The notes under the pieces were generated by a model. That model had not been told where the DNA came from. It was given only the letters and a program-made list of their open reading frames with translations, and made no database searches. A program made the position numbers and the translations under genes. 64,000 bases of DNA from Phragmitibacter sp965284365 (lineage in GTDB: Bacteria > Verrucomicrobiota > Verrucomicrobiia > Verrucomicrobiales > Verrucomicrobiaceae): NCBI GenBank assembly GCA_965284365.1, contig OZ260079.1, positions 2,604,001 through 2,668,000 of the forward strand, given 5' to 3'. Shown here piece by piece: positions 16,129 through 24,811 of this stretch (the first letter of the stretch is position 1; each line of letters begins with the position of its first letter).

Positions 16129-18294
16129 ATGGCTGACGCCAACGCCAATCTCAATTCCCCCAATCGCGAATATCCGCTCGAGCGTACGCGCAACATCGGT
16201 ATCTGCGCGCACATCGACGCCGGTAAAACGACGCTGACTGAGCGTATCCTTTTCTACACCGGCATGATCCACAAGATCGGTGAGGTGCATGATGGCGCCG
16301 CCACTACGGACTGGATGGAGCAGGAAAAAGAGCGCGGCATTACGATCACGTCCGCCGCTGTGACCACGAAGTGGAAGCAGCTTCCTGAGAAGGAGATCTA
16401 CAAGAATTTCGAAAGCCAGGATATCCGTATCAATATCATTGATACCCCTGGTCACGTGGACTTCACCGCTGAAGTTGAGCGTTCCCTCCGCGTGCTGGAC
16501 GGCGCCATCTTCGTGCTTTGCGGTGTGGCCGGTGTGCAGCCGCAGTCTGAGACGGTTTTCCGTCAGGCTGAAAAGTATGGCGTTCCTCGGATTGCGTTCG
16601 TCAACAAGATGGACCGCACGGGTGCAAACTTCCAGCGTGTCGTCGAAGACGTCCGCACCAAGCTCGGCGCAAATGCCTGGCCTGTTCTTATCCCGATTGG
16701 CGCAGAAGATTCCCTGAAGGGTCAGATCGACGTCATCAACAAGAAGGCGGTCATTTTCTCTGACGATGACAAGTTTGGTTCCGTGTACCATGTCCGCGAA
16801 CTTGAGGGCGACGAAATCGCCACGGCTGACCTCGCTTATGACGGTCTGGTCGAAGAGCTTTGCAACGTGGACGATGAAATCGGCACCATGTTCCTTGAGG
16901 AAAAGCCGATCAGTGTTTCTGATATCAAAGCGGCTCTCCGCCGTGCAGTTATCGGCTTGAAGATCATCCCGATGGCGGGTGGTTCTGCTTTCAAAAACAA
17001 GGGTGTTCAGTATCTCGTTGACGCCGTTGTTGATTATCTTCCAGGTCCTTTAGACATTCCGCCAGCAGAAGGGCAGAGCGCTCTTAACCATGAGATCAAG
17101 ATTCAGGCGGTGCCTGATGACAAGGCGAAGTTCGTTGCTCTGGCGTTCAAGCTTTGGAGCGACAAGTTCGTCGGTAAATTGGTGTTCTTCCGCGTTTATT
17201 CCGGCGCCGTGAAAAAGGGCGACGTTGTTTATAACCCTCGCACTCGCAAGACTGAGCGTGTCGGCCGTTTGATTCAGATTCAGGCCGCGCAGCACAAGGA
17301 CATCGACTGCTGCTACTCCGGCGACATCGCCGCCATGGTCGGCATCAAGAACGTCACCACGGGTGATACTCTGGCTGAAGACGATTACGATATCCTTCTC
17401 GAGCCACCATCATTCCCAGAGCCTGTTATCAGCATGGCTGTGGAACCGAAAAGCAAGGCCGACCAGGAGAAGATGGCGATCGCTCTGCAGCGCCTCTCCG
17501 ACGAGGATCCGACATTTGTGGTGCGCACGGATGAAGAAACCGGCCAGACGATCATCGCTGGTATGGGTGAGCTTCACTTGGAAATCTTGCGCGACCGTAT
17601 GCTGCGAGAGTTCAAGGTGGACACCAACGCTGGCAAACCTCAGATCGCTTATCGCGAAACCCTCACGGCAGCGGCCGATGGCGAAGGCAAGCTGGTGAAA
17701 CAGTCCGGTGGTCGTGGTCAGTATGGTCACGTGATCATCAAGGTTGCCCCCAATGAGCGTGGCAAGGGCGTTAGTGTCGAAAACAAGGTTGTCGGCGGCA
17801 CGATTCCCAAGGAATACATCAACGCCTGTAAGTCCGGCGTGAATGAAGCCATGCTGAATGGCATCATCGCAGGCTACGAAGTCGTCGATATCCATGTTGA
17901 TATTGTCGACGGATCCAGCCACGACGTGGACTCCAACGAAAACGCCTTCAAGATGGCGGCAATCTTCGCGGTGAAAGACGCGCTGAAGAAAGCCAAATGC
18001 ATCATGATGGAGCCAATCATGGCGGTAGAGTGCACCATGCCTGAAGAATATCAGGGTGATATCATGGGTGACCTTAACCGCCGCCGTGGTCGCATCACTG
18101 CGATCGACAGCCGCAACAACGTTAACATCGTGAAGGCGGAAGTGCCCCTGGCTGAAATGTTCGGCTACAGCACCACCATCCGCACGCTGTCCAGTGGACG
18201 TGCCAACTACTCTATGACTCCTTCGCACTTCGAGCAGGTGCCTCAGCAGATCGTGGATCAAATCGTCGAGCAACGCAGCGGCAAGAAGGCCTAA
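16129..18294 (+). CDS. fusA: Translation elongation factor G
   Basis: 721 residues. This GTPase drives translocation on the ribosome. The P-loop AHIDAGKTT is at 27-35, the DTPGH switch II at 105-109 and NKMD at 159-162. Domain II and the GHVDF, GMGELHLE and GRGQYGHV signatures of domains III-IV follow in order. A slightly longer insert between switch I and switch II (KQLPEKEIYKNFESQ) replaces the corresponding E. coli segment. tufA is missing after fusA; rpsJ follows after 35 bp, so the str and S10 operons are directly joined. Confidence 0.98.
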   Translation: MADANANLNSPNREYPLERTRNIGICAHIDAGKTTLTERILFYTGMIHKIGEVHDGAATTDWMEQEKERGITITSAAVTTKWKQLPEKEIYKNFESQDIRINIIDTPGHVDFTAEVERSLRVLDGAIFVLCGVAGVQPQSETVFRQAEKYGVPRIAFVNKMDRTGANFQRVVEDVRTKLGANAWPVLIPIGAEDSLKGQIDVINKKAVIFSDDDKFGSVYHVRELEGDEIATADLAYDGLVEELCNVDDEIGTMFLEEKPISVSDIKAALRRAVIGLKIIPMAGGSAFKNKGVQYLVDAVVDYLPGPLDIPPAEGQSALNHEIKIQAVPDDKAKFVALAFKLWSDKFVGKLVFFRVYSGAVKKGDVVYNPRTRKTERVGRLIQIQAAQHKDIDCCYSGDIAAMVGIKNVTTGDTLAEDDYDILLEPPSFPEPVISMAVEPKSKADQEKMAIALQRLSDEDPTFVVRTDEETGQTIIAGMGELHLEILRDRMLREFKVDTNAGKPQIAYRETLTAAADGEGKLVKQSGGRGQYGHVIIKVAPNERGKGVSVENKVVGGTIPKEYINACKSGVNEAMLNGIIAGYEVVDIHVDIVDGSSHDVDSNENAFKMAAIFAVKDALKKAKCIMMEPIMAVECTMPEEYQGDIMGDLNRRRGRITAIDSRNNVNIVKAEVPLAEMFGYSTTIRTLSSGRANYSMTPSHFEQVPQQIVDQIVEQRSGKKA

Positions 18295-18329
18295 GCAATA
18301 CTAATTTCAATTTCCGGGAGAATTTTACC

Positions 18330-18638
18330 ATGCAAAATCAACGCATCAGAATCCGCCTCAGGGCTTACGACTACCGCGTTCTCGACAAGAGCACGGCTGA
18401 GATCGTGGAAACAGCCAAGCGCACAGGCGCTAAAGTGGCGGGTCCGATTCCTCTGCCGACCCGCATCGAGAAGTTCACGGTGAACCGCTCCCCCCACGTG
18501 GACAAGAAGTCCATGGATCAGTTTGAAATCCGCACGCACAAGCGCCTGCTGGACATCGTGGACCCGACCGCCCGCACGGTAGATGAGCTGAAGAAGCTGA
18601 ATCTTCCCTCCGGTGTGGACATCACCATCCGCATCTAA
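18330..18638 (+). CDS. rpsJ: 30S ribosomal protein S10 (uS10)
   Basis: 102 residues, standard. Starts MQNQRIRIRLRAYDYRVLD and contains the PLPTRIEKFTVNRSPHVDKK core. It also carries the 30S head-assembly and Nus-factor role known for the family. A GGGAG-like ribosome site precedes the ATG. In many bacteria it opens the S10 operon behind its own promoter; here it follows fusA closely and no separate promoter is evident. Confidence 0.98.
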   Translation: MQNQRIRIRLRAYDYRVLDKSTAEIVETAKRTGAKVAGPIPLPTRIEKFTVNRSPHVDKKSMDQFEIRTHKRLLDIVDPTARTVDELKKLNLPSGVDITIRI

Positions 18639-18668
18639 CCTAGTTAATTTCGTCACAGGAGACCCGCC

Positions 18669-19316
18669 ATGAGCATTGGATTGATAGGCAAAAAACTGGG
18701 GATGACCCAGATTTACAACAACGACGGCAGCGCCACGGCGGTGACCGTGATCGAAGTCTCTGGCAACCAGGTGGTGCAGGTGAAGACGGTCGAGAATGAT
18801 GGTTACAGCGCCGTACAGCTTGGATTCAACGACAAGTTGGAATCCCGCACTACCAAGCCGCTTGTTGGTCACTTTAAGAAGGCTGGCGCCAAGCCAAAGT
18901 ATGTGCTGCGTGAGTTCCGCACAGAAGGCGAAGTGCCCGAAGTGGGTAGCGAAACCGGTGCAGATCGTTTCGCCGCTGGCGACTATGTGGACGTGATCGG
19001 CACGACCAAGGGCAAAGGTTTCTCCGGCGTCATGAAGCGTTACAACTTCTCCGGTCAGCCTGCTTCCCATGGTCACATGATGCACCGCCGGACAGGTTCC
19101 ATCGGTTGCCGTCTGACCCCAGGCCGCGTTTGGAAGAATCAGAAGATGCCTGGCCGTCATGGTGTGTACCGCCGCACGACGCAGAATCTGCAGATCATTC
19201 AAAGCCGTCCGGAAGATGGCGTGTTGCTGGTCTCGGGTGCCGTCGCTGGCCACAAGGGTGCGTATGTGATCATCCGCCCGGCCAAGAAAACGAAGAAGGC
19301 TGCAGTCAGCGCATAG
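18669..19316 (+). CDS. rplC: 50S ribosomal protein L3 (uL3)
   Basis: 215 residues, normal length. An early 23S-binding assembly protein near the peptidyl-transferase centre. Recognised from IGLIGKKLGMTQIY at the start and from GTTKGKGFSGVMKRYNF, then ASHGHMMHRRTGSIG. An AGGAG ribosome site lies about 8 bases before the ATG. Confidence 0.98.
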   Translation: MSIGLIGKKLGMTQIYNNDGSATAVTVIEVSGNQVVQVKTVENDGYSAVQLGFNDKLESRTTKPLVGHFKKAGAKPKYVLREFRTEGEVPEVGSETGADRFAAGDYVDVIGTTKGKGFSGVMKRYNFSGQPASHGHMMHRRTGSIGCRLTPGRVWKNQKMPGRHGVYRRTTQNLQIIQSRPEDGVLLVSGAVAGHKGAYVIIRPAKKTKKAAVSA

Positions 19317-19344
19317 TCCCTAGTCTAGAGGAGGAATTTTCATC

Positions 19345-19950
19345 ATGGCAAATAGTGTATTAACTTTGGATGCGGCCAAGCAGGCCAACTTGCAGCTTGT
19401 GGAAGCTGGCAAGGGTCAACAGGCTCTGCATGACGCGATCGTGGCTTACGCGAACAATCGTCGTCAGGGCACCGCCAGCACGAAGAACCGTTCAGAAGTC
19501 GCCGGTAGCGGCAAGAAACTCTGGAAGCAGAAGGGTACCGGCCGCGCTCGTATGGGCAGCGCTCGTTCCCCAATCTGGGTCGGTGGTGGTGTGGTCTTTG
19601 GCCCACGCCCTCGTGATTACTCCCAGCGCATCCCGAAGAAGGTGAAGTCCCTGGCGTTCCGCACGGCTCTCACTGCCCGTATCTCTGATGGCGACGTCCT
19701 CTCCACCTCCAGCTTTGCTGTCAACGACGGCAAAACGAAGTCCTTTGTGAAGGCCATTGAGGCTCTCACGGACGGCAGAAAGGTGCTGGTCGTCGGTAAC
19801 TTTGATGAAGCAACTTTCCGCAGCGGCCGCAATGTCCAAAACGTCCTGCTTGTTTCTGCTCACGATGTGAATGCCGAGCATCTGCTCGCTTATTCCAAGA
19901 TCGTCGTAACTGAAGAAGCCCTTGCAACCCTAGCCGAGAGGACCGCCTAA
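19345..19950 (+). CDS. rplD: 50S ribosomal protein L4 (uL4)
   Basis: 201 residues. Contains the tunnel-lining loop with WKQKGTGRARMGSARSP and the GPRPRDYSQRIPKK segment. Preceded by a strong GAGGAGGAA ribosome site. In E. coli L4 also represses the S10 operon at an rpsJ leader; no comparable leader is recognisable here because rpsJ directly follows fusA. It ends 2 bp before rplW. Confidence 0.97.
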   Translation: MANSVLTLDAAKQANLQLVEAGKGQQALHDAIVAYANNRRQGTASTKNRSEVAGSGKKLWKQKGTGRARMGSARSPIWVGGGVVFGPRPRDYSQRIPKKVKSLAFRTALTARISDGDVLSTSSFAVNDGKTKSFVKAIEALTDGRKVLVVGNFDEATFRSGRNVQNVLLVSAHDVNAEHLLAYSKIVVTEEALATLAERTA

Positions 19951-19952
19951 CC

Positions 19953-20237
19953 ATGAAAGACCTCTATCAAGTTATCAAAACCATCCGCCTCAGCGAAAAG
20001 GCGACCCTTCTCGGTGAGAAGAACAACGAGTACGTGTTCGTGGTCGACCCAAAGGCGAACAAGATCGAGATCAAGCGCGCCGTTGAAAGCGTGTTTGGCA
20101 AGAAGGTCATCGGTGTCCGCACCTTGAATGTGGCAGGCAAAAAGAAGCGCGAACGCCGCGCGGACTTTGGCCGGACCAATCATTGGAAGAAGGCGATCGT
20201 TCGTCTTAAGGAAGGCGAGAAAATTGACCTCGTCTAA
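19953..20237 (+). CDS. rplW: 50S ribosomal protein L23 (uL23)
   Basis: 94 residues. Forms part of the docking site for trigger factor and SRP at the tunnel exit. Recognised from TIRLSEKATLL, the VFVVDPKANKIEIKRAVE core and GRTNHWKKAIVRL. Starts 2 bp after the rplD stop, which suggests translational coupling. Confidence 0.96.
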   Translation: MKDLYQVIKTIRLSEKATLLGEKNNEYVFVVDPKANKIEIKRAVESVFGKKVIGVRTLNVAGKKKRERRADFGRTNHWKKAIVRLKEGEKIDLV

Positions 20238-20298
20238 TTGCCCTTCCATTCCCTCAAGTTCCGTTTCAGTAAGAATTTCTTTCCCCTTTTAAAAGCGT

Positions 20299-21135
20299 AT
20301 GGCTCTCTCAACCTACAAGCCCAACACGCCATCAAACCGCTACAAAGAGTGGCCAAGTTTTGATGAAATCACGAAGTCCAAGCCTGAGCGCGGCCTGACC
20401 GTGGCCTTGCGTAAATCTGGTGGTCGTAACAACACGGGCCGTATCACTTGCCGTCATATCGGTGGTGGTCACAAGCGCCGTTACCGCCTGATCGATTTCA
20501 AGCGTTCCCGCCGTGATGAGGCAGCCAACGTGATCGCGATCGAATACGATCCGAATCGTTCGGCCCGCATTGCTTTGATCGAATACAAGGACGGCCAGAA
20601 GAGCTACATCCTGGCCCCCGCGAATCTCGTGGTCGGCGCCAAGGTGACGGCCGGTGAGAAAGCGCTGCCTGAAATCGGCAATGCTCTTCCGCTGAGCAAG
20701 GTTCCTCTTGGTACGCAGATCCACAACATCGAGTTGACACCTGGCAAAGGTGGTCAGATTGCCCGTTCTGCTGGCCAAGCCGCCATCCTTTCCAACCGCG
20801 AAGGCAACTACGCTCTGGTGCGTCTTCCTTCCGGCGAAATCCGCAAGATCCTCGCCACCTGCTATGCGACCATCGGTCAAGTCGGCAACGTGGAGCATAT
20901 GAATGTCGTCAGTGGTAAGGCTGGCCGCACTCGCTGGAAGGGTACCCGCCCAACTGTGCGCGGTATGTGTATGAACCCGATCGATCACCCGAACGGTGGT
21001 GGCGAAGGCCGATCCAAATCCGGTGGTGGTCGTCAGCACTTGCTGAGCCCATGGGGTCACGCCAAGGGCGAGAAGACCCGCAACAAGAAGAAGTACTCCA
21101 ACCGCCTGATCGTGCAGGGCCGTAAAGGCAAATAA
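20299..21135 (+). CDS. rplB: 50S ribosomal protein L2 (uL2)
   Basis: 278 residues, normal. Essential for subunit joining and peptidyl transfer. The conserved MNPIDHPNGGGEG block, with the functionally important histidine, is intact. Other signatures are GGRNNTGRITCRHIGGGHKRRYR and the NVEHMNVVSGKAGR segment. Confidence 0.98.
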   Translation: MALSTYKPNTPSNRYKEWPSFDEITKSKPERGLTVALRKSGGRNNTGRITCRHIGGGHKRRYRLIDFKRSRRDEAANVIAIEYDPNRSARIALIEYKDGQKSYILAPANLVVGAKVTAGEKALPEIGNALPLSKVPLGTQIHNIELTPGKGGQIARSAGQAAILSNREGNYALVRLPSGEIRKILATCYATIGQVGNVEHMNVVSGKAGRTRWKGTRPTVRGMCMNPIDHPNGGGEGRSKSGGGRQHLLSPWGHAKGEKTRNKKKYSNRLIVQGRKGK

Positions 21136-21173
21136 CCCACCAGGCTGAATTCAACTGACTCACTTTTCCTACC

Positions 21174-21452
21174 ATGGGACGCTCACTTAAAAAAGGACCA
21201 TTCGTCAATCAGAAGCTCTTGTTCAAGATTGACACGCTCAATGATGCCGGGCAGAAACGCCCCATCAAGACCTGGGCTCGCGCCTCGATGATCACGCCTG
21301 ACTTCGTCGGCCACACCTTCCTGGTTCACAACGGCAAAGATTTCGTCAGTGTGTATGTGACGGAAAACATGGTGGGACATCGCCTCGGTGAGTTCTCCCC
21401 GACCCGCACGTTCAAGACCCACGGCGCTCACACGGCCAAGGTCTCCAAGTAG
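21174..21452 (+). CDS. rpsS: 30S ribosomal protein S19 (uS19)
   Basis: 92 residues, standard. Starts MGRSLKKGPFV and has the GHTFLVHNGKDFVSVYVTENMVGH and LGEFSPTRTFKTH blocks. Binds the 16S head with S13. The expected next gene, rplV, is displaced by 850 bp by a non-ribosomal gene. Confidence 0.98.
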   Translation: MGRSLKKGPFVNQKLLFKIDTLNDAGQKRPIKTWARASMITPDFVGHTFLVHNGKDFVSVYVTENMVGHRLGEFSPTRTFKTHGAHTAKVSK

Positions 21453-21491
21453 TCTAATCAAGATTCTTCTCTTTCTTCTCCAACGCTTTTC

Positions 21492-22286
21492 ATGATTCAC
21501 CTCGTCTCCATAACCAAGACTGCTCTTCTGCCGCTCGCGCTGGCAGCGGTGGCGCTTGGTCAGGTGCAGGGGCAGACCAATGAGGCGCTGGAACTGCTTG
21601 AAGTGAAGACGGCGCTGCAAGCTTCCGGAACGCGGATCACGGATCTGGAAACGGAAGCGCAACGTGCGAAGGAGCAAATGAACGCACTGACCGAGAATGC
21701 GGCCAGTGCCAACGGCGATGCGCAGCAATCCCGCGAAGCGTACGAGCGCATCAGTCTGCAAATGGAAGGCTTGGGCGTCGCTGCATTGGATTCTTCCAAT
21801 GCCGTCTTGCAGCAACGCCTTCTTACGGCGCTTAGCGACCTCCGCGTGCTGGAAGAGCAGAAGCGCAATCTGGCAGATGCGTTGATGGCGCTGTCAGAAG
21901 CGGCCCTGGCCGCGGCAAAGTCTCCTAGCGGCTCCGCTACGGATGACGCTAAAAAGGCTCTTGAAACCGGCTTGGACGCCGCGCAGAAGGCTCTTGCCAA
22001 GCTGCAGTCCAGCGAAGAAGAGCCTGTTTCCGGTGGCAATCTTCAGAATGCCACCATTGTCAGCCTCAAAGATGATCTCGGCATTGCCGTGTTCAATGTG
22101 GGATCCCGGCATGGAGTTCATGCTGGAATGCCGCTCATGGTTTACCGCCAGGATAAGCCCGTGGCTCGCGCCATGGTGGTGGACGTGCGCAATGTGGTTT
22201 GCGGCGCCGTTATCCAAGAATTGGTCAGCAAAGACGACCCTGTGAAAGTCGGCGATACCGGCCGGGTCCAGGCAGAAAACAGTTAA
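21492..22286 (+). CDS. Exported coiled-coil protein of unknown function embedded in the S10 operon
   Basis: 264 residues, not a ribosomal protein. Residues 1-27 are a typical signal peptide (hydrophobic core LLPLALAAVALG, then QVQG). Residues about 28-150 are Glu/Gln/Ala-rich heptad-like sequence that should form a coiled coil. Residues about 155-180 are a Ser/Glu linker. Residues about 185-260 form a compact beta-rich domain (VSLKDDLGIAVFNVG, HGVHAGMPLMVYRQ, VKVGDTGRVQ) that resembles the FlgT C-terminal or SH3-like modules of Gram-negative envelope proteins. It lies 39 bp after rpsS and 15 bp before rplV on the same strand, so it must share the ribosomal transcript. Function unknown; a periplasmic role is inferred from the signal peptide. 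Confidence 0.88.
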   Translation: MIHLVSITKTALLPLALAAVALGQVQGQTNEALELLEVKTALQASGTRITDLETEAQRAKEQMNALTENAASANGDAQQSREAYERISLQMEGLGVAALDSSNAVLQQRLLTALSDLRVLEEQKRNLADALMALSEAALAAAKSPSGSATDDAKKALETGLDAAQKALAKLQSSEEEPVSGGNLQNATIVSLKDDLGIAVFNVGSRHGVHAGMPLMVYRQDKPVARAMVVDVRNVVCGAVIQELVSKDDPVKVGDTGRVQAENS

Positions 22287-22301
22287 TCTATAAGCAACGT
22301 C

Positions 22302-22682
22302 ATGGAAGTTAAATCCGTCCTCAAATATGCGCGCATGTCGGACCAAAAGGTCCGCGAAGTAGCGCGCGCTATCCAGGGTCTGCCCGTCTCTCAGGCCATC
22401 AGCATTCTGAATTTCACACCGAAGAAGGCCGCTCTTTTGATCGGCAAGACGCTGCGGTCTGCCATCTCGAATGCAGAGAACAATCACTCTCTGGACGCAG
22501 ATGAACTTTTCATCAAGAGCGCCACGGCCACCAAGGGCCCGGTGCTGAAGCGGATCATGCCACGTGCCCGCGGTTCCGCCGGTGCCATCAAAAAGCGCAT
22601 GAGCCACATCACGGTCGTGCTTGATACCAAGCCAGAAGAAGTCGCAGCCCCCGCGAAGCCGAAGGCGGCTAAGAAAGCCTAA
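22302..22682 (+). CDS. rplV: 50S ribosomal protein L22 (uL22)
   Basis: 126 residues. Contains YARMSDQKVREVARAI, the LRSAISNAENNH helix and the MPRARGSAGAIKKRMSHITVV hairpin loop that reaches into the exit tunnel. A lysine/alanine/proline-rich C-terminal tail of about 15 residues extends past the usual end. Starts 15 bp after the inserted exported-protein gene. Confidence 0.97.
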   Translation: MEVKSVLKYARMSDQKVREVARAIQGLPVSQAISILNFTPKKAALLIGKTLRSAISNAENNHSLDADELFIKSATATKGPVLKRIMPRARGSAGAIKKRMSHITVVLDTKPEEVAAPAKPKAAKKA

Positions 22683-22720
22683 TCCCGCCCCAGGTAACAA
22701 CATCGAAGTTTTTAAAGCAT

Positions 22721-23557
22721 ATGGGTCAGAAAGTTAATCCAATCGGTTTCCGCCTCGCCGTCACCAAAGACTGGCGCTCCAAGTGGTATGCTTCGGAGAA
22801 GGAGTTCGCCGACTTCCTGCACAGCGACCTTGAGATCCGCAAGTATCTTAAGAACAAGCTCTCTTCTGCCGCATTGGCGAAGATCGTGATCGAACGCGCG
22901 TGGAATCTGGTTCGCGTGACGTTGCACACCGCCCGCCCGGGTTTGGTGATTGGCCGTAAAGGTCAGGAAATCGAAGTGATGAGCGGCGAGATCTCCCGCA
23001 TGTGCGGTGGCAAGCAGGTCAAGATTGATATCATCGAGATCAAGCAGGCCGAGCTGGATGCCCAACTCGTGGCAGAAGCCGTCGCCACTCAGCTTGAGCG
23101 TCGTATTTCTTTCCGCCGTGCGATGAAGCGTTCGATTCAAACCGCCATGGACATGGGTGCTGATGGCATTCGTATTCGTTGCGCCGGTCGTCTCGGTGGT
23201 GCGGACATTGCCCGTGCCGAGCAATACCGCCAAGGTAAAGTGCCTCTTCAAACCCTTCGTATCGCGATTGACTACGGCTTTGCCGAAGCTCACACGGTGT
23301 ATGGTATCATCGGCGTGAAGTGCTGGATGAACCGCAAGCCAGAAGTGGAAGGCGCACCCAGCCCGACACAAGACCGTCGTCCACCACGGCGTGATCGTGG
23401 AGATCGCCCCCGGACTGGTGGTGATCGTGGTGACTATCGTGGCGGCAACAATCGCGGTCCTGGTGGTCCTAGTGGCCCAGGCCCACGTGGTGGTGGCAGT
23501 GGCGGCGGTGGTGGTGATTCTGCCCCTGCGCCGGCTCCAGCCCCAGCCGCAGAGTAA
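22721..23557 (+). CDS. rpsC: 30S ribosomal protein S3 (uS3) with long Gly/Arg/Pro-rich tail
   Basis: 278 residues against about 210-235 usually. Residues 1-210 are canonical: MGQKVNPIGFRLAV, KH domain with GLVIGRKGQEIE, GADGIRIRCAGRLGGADIAR, and YGIIGVKCW. Residues about 212-278 are a low-complexity extension with arginine-rich RRDRGDR and GGDRGDYRGG repeats, then glycine runs and an Ala-Pro end. The tail looks like an RGG-type RNA-binding segment at the mRNA entry side of the ribosome; its role is an inference. Confidence 0.97.
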   Translation: MGQKVNPIGFRLAVTKDWRSKWYASEKEFADFLHSDLEIRKYLKNKLSSAALAKIVIERAWNLVRVTLHTARPGLVIGRKGQEIEVMSGEISRMCGGKQVKIDIIEIKQAELDAQLVAEAVATQLERRISFRRAMKRSIQTAMDMGADGIRIRCAGRLGGADIARAEQYRQGKVPLQTLRIAIDYGFAEAHTVYGIIGVKCWMNRKPEVEGAPSPTQDRRPPRRDRGDRPRTGGDRGDYRGGNNRGPGGPSGPGPRGGGSGGGGGDSAPAPAPAPAAE

Positions 23558-23633
23558 CGACGATTGTCTGATCTCAGCCCTCAATTCCCTCAACACACAA
23601 ATTTTACACCGTCCCTAAGGAGGAAATCTAGTC

Positions 23634-24056
23634 ATGGCCATGTTGCCCAGCAGAGTGAAGCATCGCAAGACCCATCGCGGAAGCCGCGCAGGAAATGCGA
23701 CCAGTGGAAACAAGGTGAGCTACGGCGAATTCGGCCTGCAGACCCTTGAGCGCGGTTGGATCAAGAACACGCAGATTGAAGCCTGCCGTGTGGCGATCAC
23801 CCGTCACCTCAAGCGTAAAGGCAACGTTTTCATCCGTATTTTCCCTCACAAACCCGTCACCGCCCGTCCTCCTGAAACCCGTATGGGTAAGGGTAAAGGT
23901 GCTCCAGAATTCTGGGTCGCTGTGATTTATCCCGGCACCATGCTGTTCGAAGTGGCTGGTGTGAGTGAAGCCCTGGCCCGAGACGCCTGCCGCCTGGCAG
24001 CCGCCAAGTTGGGTGTGCGCACGCGTTTCGTGACGCGCCAGTCCCAGCAGCACTAA
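23634..24056 (+). CDS. rplP: 50S ribosomal protein L16 (uL16)
   Basis: 140 residues, standard. Starts MLPSRVKHRKTHRG after the upstream MA. Has ARPPETRMGKGKGAPEFWVAV, which includes the arginine hydroxylated in many bacteria. An unusually strong ribosome site, AAGGAGGAAA, lies about 12 bases before ATG 23634. Binds near the A-site tRNA and is needed for late 50S maturation. Confidence 0.98.
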   Translation: MAMLPSRVKHRKTHRGSRAGNATSGNKVSYGEFGLQTLERGWIKNTQIEACRVAITRHLKRKGNVFIRIFPHKPVTARPPETRMGKGKGAPEFWVAVIYPGTMLFEVAGVSEALARDACRLAAAKLGVRTRFVTRQSQQH

Positions 24057-24098
24057 TCCCGTCCGACCGACAACCCTTTTGCCACCGCCCAGACCGAT

Positions 24099-24395
24099 AT
24101 GAAAATCAAAGACCTCCGTGAAATGACGAGCGAAGAGCTGGTCAGCCGCCGTCGCGAGCTGAAGCAGGACGCCCTGAGTTCCAGGATCCAGCAGGCCAGC
24201 GGCCAGTTGGAAAATCCCGCCCGCCTGAAGGCTTTGCGCCGTGAGGTGGCCCGCATGGAGTCCATTATTTCCGAGCGCCGTCTGAATCTGACGCCTCAAA
24301 AATCCGCCGCCGCCAAGCCAGCGAAAGCTGCTGCCGCTCCGAAGGCGAAGGCCGTCAAGGCCCCCCGTAAGAAGACCACCAAAGCGGCCGAGTAA
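24099..24395 (+). CDS. rpmC: 50S ribosomal protein L29 (uL29) with Lys/Ala-rich extension
   Basis: 98 residues against the usual 63-70. The core (MKIKDLREMTSEELVSRRRELKQD cut short in print, RIQQASGQLENPARLK, LRREVARMESI) is canonical. About 30 residues of lysine/alanine-rich sequence (for example AKAAAAPKAKAVKAP) follow and resemble a histone-H1-like tail. L29 lies at the tunnel exit beside L23, so the tail may point outward. Confidence 0.95.
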   Translation: MKIKDLREMTSEELVSRRRELKQDALSSRIQQASGQLENPARLKALRREVARMESIISERRLNLTPQKSAAAKPAKAAAAPKAKAVKAPRKKTTKAAE

Positions 24396-24431
24396 TTTGC
24401 CCCTACCCAGCCACACCACGGAGACCGAATC

Positions 24432-24716
24432 ATGAGTGATACTACTACAGAAGCCGCCACCCCCGAAACCCGCAAAGTCGTGCGCAAGAGCCGCGTCGGC
24501 GAAGTGGTTTCAAACAAGATGGATAAGACCATCGTTGTGGAAGTGGAGCGCCGCGTGCCGCACCCGAAGTTCAAGAAAATCGTGCGCATGACGTCCAAAT
24601 TTTATGCCCATGATGAAGAGGGCGTTGCCAAGATTGGCGACAAAGTTCGCATCGAAGAGACCCGCCCAATCAGCAAGCTGAAGCGCTGGAAGCTCATCGA
24701 AGTGCTGGCTCACTAA
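24432..24716 (+). CDS. rpsQ: 30S ribosomal protein S17 (uS17)
   Basis: 94 residues; the family core (RVGEVVSNKMDKTIVVEVER, HPKFKKIV, KIGDKVRIEETRPISKLKRW) is preceded by about 15 extra Thr/Glu-rich residues. An early 16S-binding protein of the 30S body. Confidence 0.97.
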   Translation: MSDTTTEAATPETRKVVRKSRVGEVVSNKMDKTIVVEVERRVPHPKFKKIVRMTSKFYAHDEEGVAKIGDKVRIEETRPISKLKRWKLIEVLAH

Positions 24717-24811
24717 GAAGCGAGCGGCTCCGGGAGTTGGCCGACATCTGCCGACTCTCTATCACTCACTCAGGTTTAACGACACGACACACTTTTAAGA
24801 GGAATACGACT

